From JBCAWW01 sp039024315 (GTDB lineage Bacteria > Bacteroidota > Bacteroidia > J057), in assembly GCA_039024315.1 (NCBI GenBank), contig JBCCQN010000004.1, forward strand, positions 1 to 64,000: DNA of 64,000 nucleotides, read 5' to 3'. The position numbers were made by a program, and so were the translations under genes. Under the pieces are notes generated by a model. That model saw only the letters and a program-made list of their open reading frames with translations. It had not been told where the DNA came from and made no database searches. Below are positions 62,511-64,000 of the stretch, piece by piece (position 1 is the stretch's first letter; every line of letters begins with the position of its first letter).

Positions 62511-64000
62511 TTAATAGCCAAATGAATTTTCGGTCGTCTTTTCTAATAGCCAAGCATTCAAGTTGTCTAAAAACTGAAATTCTTCTTCAGTAACACTATA
62601 GGAATGAAAATTCTCATTTCGTATCCTTTCTAATTTTTGCATCCAACTAGTTTTGGCATCTTTCCCGCCCCTTATTTTCTCTTCTCCGGGCATGGTATAA
62701 GGTTTTTCAAATATATCACTCCAATTACTTCGATATTGTGCAATCGTACGATAATCAATTATATGTAAACAGTCCCAAGGCTCTTTTTCATCCTCCTCAT
62801 TTTCAATTTCTCTATTCTTAACAAGTGCTAAATTTCCGGCTTTCTCGTACACTTTGGCAGGAACCCCTTTCTTAAACCACATATTGCCGTAGACGGCTTC
62901 AAGTCGTTCTCTAAAATCTTGCTTAAAATATAGTTCAAGATCTCTAATTATCTGAAACGATCTTTCATTGAACTCCTTAGCCTCTTTTTTAATAAAATCA
63001 TCCAAACCAGGAGGATGAAAATTATCCCTTTGTTCTTTAACGGCAATTTGTAATGTGCGCCAATATCTCGTTCTTCCAGCTGTACCGTAACTACGTTTTA
63101 AACTCAAACGATCTTCAGTAGACAAACCCATGAGATAATCAATCGCTGGTTTAATGTATTTTTGCATTTCCGGCATCAAGTCTTCTGGAGAGATCGTCCT
63201 GGGGTTAATACTTTTCTCTTTGATGATATGATCTAGAATATCACTAAACAGAATGAGGAAACTATAGATACCAGCATTTATAGTAATAAAACCATTGTCA
63301 TCTTCACCTTTAGCCCATTCATCGGGAACTTGCTGTTTTACAAATCGGAGAAATTCTTTAAGCAGAGGTAGGGCTTTTTCGAAAGTATCATCGTTATTTC
63401 CCATGTTTAAAGAACCGAAGTCTTTCATTTCATTCTTGGAAAACTTTCCAAAAAAGTTAGTTCTATCTAAAGCTGTTTTTATCGTTTCAATAGTAATTGA
63501 CCTTGTTTTAGTTTTCTTATTTTCTCCAATGATAACCATATCATAGAGTGGTGAATCTAAATCTTCACCTAAATTTTGCGCAATCTGAAGTTTAAGAGCG
63601 CGAATTTGTTCTATTAAATTATCTGATGTCCACAACAAATTTGCATTGAGTGTATTTCTCAAACTTTTTGAAACAGCCTTTTGATTTTCATTGATTTGCA
63701 TGAAAATTCTCACTTGAGCTTCTCGATCAAGATTCTCAAAGGCAATAACAGGAATAGTGTTGGTTTGACTTTTATCTGTTTCAGTATATCCGTAAAGTCG
63801 GTGCTGACCATCAATCACAAAAGCAGCTCGATACCGCTTAGGCAAATGGAGGATACCAATTTTTGAGATTGAGGTCTTGGATTGATTACTCGCTTTATCA
63901 AACTGTAATTTTCTTCGACCACTATCGATATTTATGATAATTGAATTAGGGAAAAAGCCCTTTTTTTTCTCAATGAAATCTCTGATAGAGTTAAGCCTAC
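62511..64000 (-). CDS. DGQHR-domain protein (DndB-like), 5' end outside window
   Basis: The frame remains open from 64000 to the stop at 62511 (496 codons visible). The N-terminal part has FIEKKKGFFPNSIIINIDSG, the motif VIDGQHRLYGY (DGQHR) and FMQINENQKAVSKSLRNTLN, the signature of DGQHR-domain proteins. The group includes DndB, the regulator of DNA phosphorothioation, and Dpd-type and other defence-linked members. The second half (about 250-496) is helical and family-specific, with no nuclease motif that I can see. Its neighbours beyond the edge would tell whether a dnd- or dpd-type modification/defence locus begins here. The true start is missing. Confidence 0.85.
   Translation of the reverse strand, partial: RLNSIRDFIEKKKGFFPNSIIINIDSGRRKLQFDKASNQSKTSISKIGILHLPKRYRAAFVIDGQHRLYGYTETDKSQTNTIPVIAFENLDREAQVRIFMQINENQKAVSKSLRNTLNANLLWTSDNLIEQIRALKLQIAQNLGEDLDSPLYDMVIIGENKKTKTRSITIETIKTALDRTNFFGKFSKNEMKDFGSLNMGNNDDTFEKALPLLKEFLRFVKQQVPDEWAKGEDDNGFITINAGIYSFLILFSDILDHIIKEKSINPRTISPEDLMPEMQKYIKPAIDYLMGLSTEDRLSLKRSYGTAGRTRYWRTLQIAVKEQRDNFHPPGLDDFIKKEAKEFNERSFQIIRDLELYFKQDFRERLEAVYGNMWFKKGVPAKVYEKAGNLALVKNREIENEEDEKEPWDCLHIIDYRTIAQYRSNWSDIFEKPYTMPGEEKIRGGKDAKTSWMQKLERIRNENFHSYSVTEEEFQFLDNLNAWLLEKTTENSFGY

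Noticed and set aside
1..64000. CRISPR arrays, rRNA operons, group II introns, retrons or diversity-generating retroelements
   Set aside because: No regularly spaced direct repeats, rRNA-like stretches or reverse-transcriptase motifs (YxDD) were found.

Overview
The window reads as a chromosomal segment of a Bacteroidota bacterium, most like the Saprospiraceae/Lewinella group. The signs are reg_prop/Y_Y_Y hybrid histidine kinases, lipoprotein-rich surface proteins, an ECF sigma / anti-sigma / TPR-CHAT operon, parallel beta-helix and FG-GAP surface proteins, and two secreted proteins ending in type IX secretion (T9SS) type A sorting domains. No rRNA gene, intact tRNA gene or CRISPR array was found.

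Region 1 (1-25 kb) looks like host chromosome. It holds a large surface beta-helix protein running off the left edge, a 1,407-residue hybrid sensor kinase, two small exported proteins (one of the DJ-1/PfpI fold), and a Crp/Fnr regulator gene split by an IS1-family element. That IS1-family element was itself hit by an ISKra4-family element; both insertions have 8-bp target duplications that can be read exactly. Next come a truncated TetR-like regulator, a purple-acid-phosphatase-like enzyme with a PA14 domain, a lipoprotein combining the pore-forming core of cholesterol-dependent cytolysins with seven FG-GAP repeats, and the sigma / anti-sigma / TPR-CHAT operon. A PIN-domain toxin-antitoxin pair follows, between two imperfect direct repeats that look like tRNA 3' ends.

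Region 2 (25-39 kb) has the character of a mobile element. It holds a large serine recombinase with a palindrome just upstream, an ArdC-like antirestriction protein, a DUF3768 protein, a Rep_O-like winged-helix protein, many small unknown genes, and two paralogous 329-residue proteins with effector-associated (EAD11-like) helical domains at both ends. A divergent XRE-regulator cassette and a T9SS-secreted protein are also here.

Region 3 (39-64 kb) is an accessory cargo zone: an M4 metalloprotease with CARDB repeats and a T9SS tail, a membrane-anchored propeller protein, exported proteins of unknown role, a stand-alone EAD11-like protein, and a polymorphic-toxin locus. The toxin locus has a 2,360-residue RHS/SpvB-like protein with a variable C-terminus, followed by an overlapping candidate immunity gene, another small gene, a frameshifted PD-(D/E)XK-type nuclease and an Imm52-like immunity gene. 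A TPR membrane protein plus single-domain response regulator pair, a structured non-coding stretch and a DGQHR-domain (DndB-like) protein running off the right edge complete it.

The strongest candidates for unusual biology are the cytolysin-core/FG-GAP lipoprotein, the sigma/anti-sigma/TPR-CHAT operon (possible proteolytic release of a sigma factor), and the EAD11-bracketed paralogs beside a recombinase/replication module.
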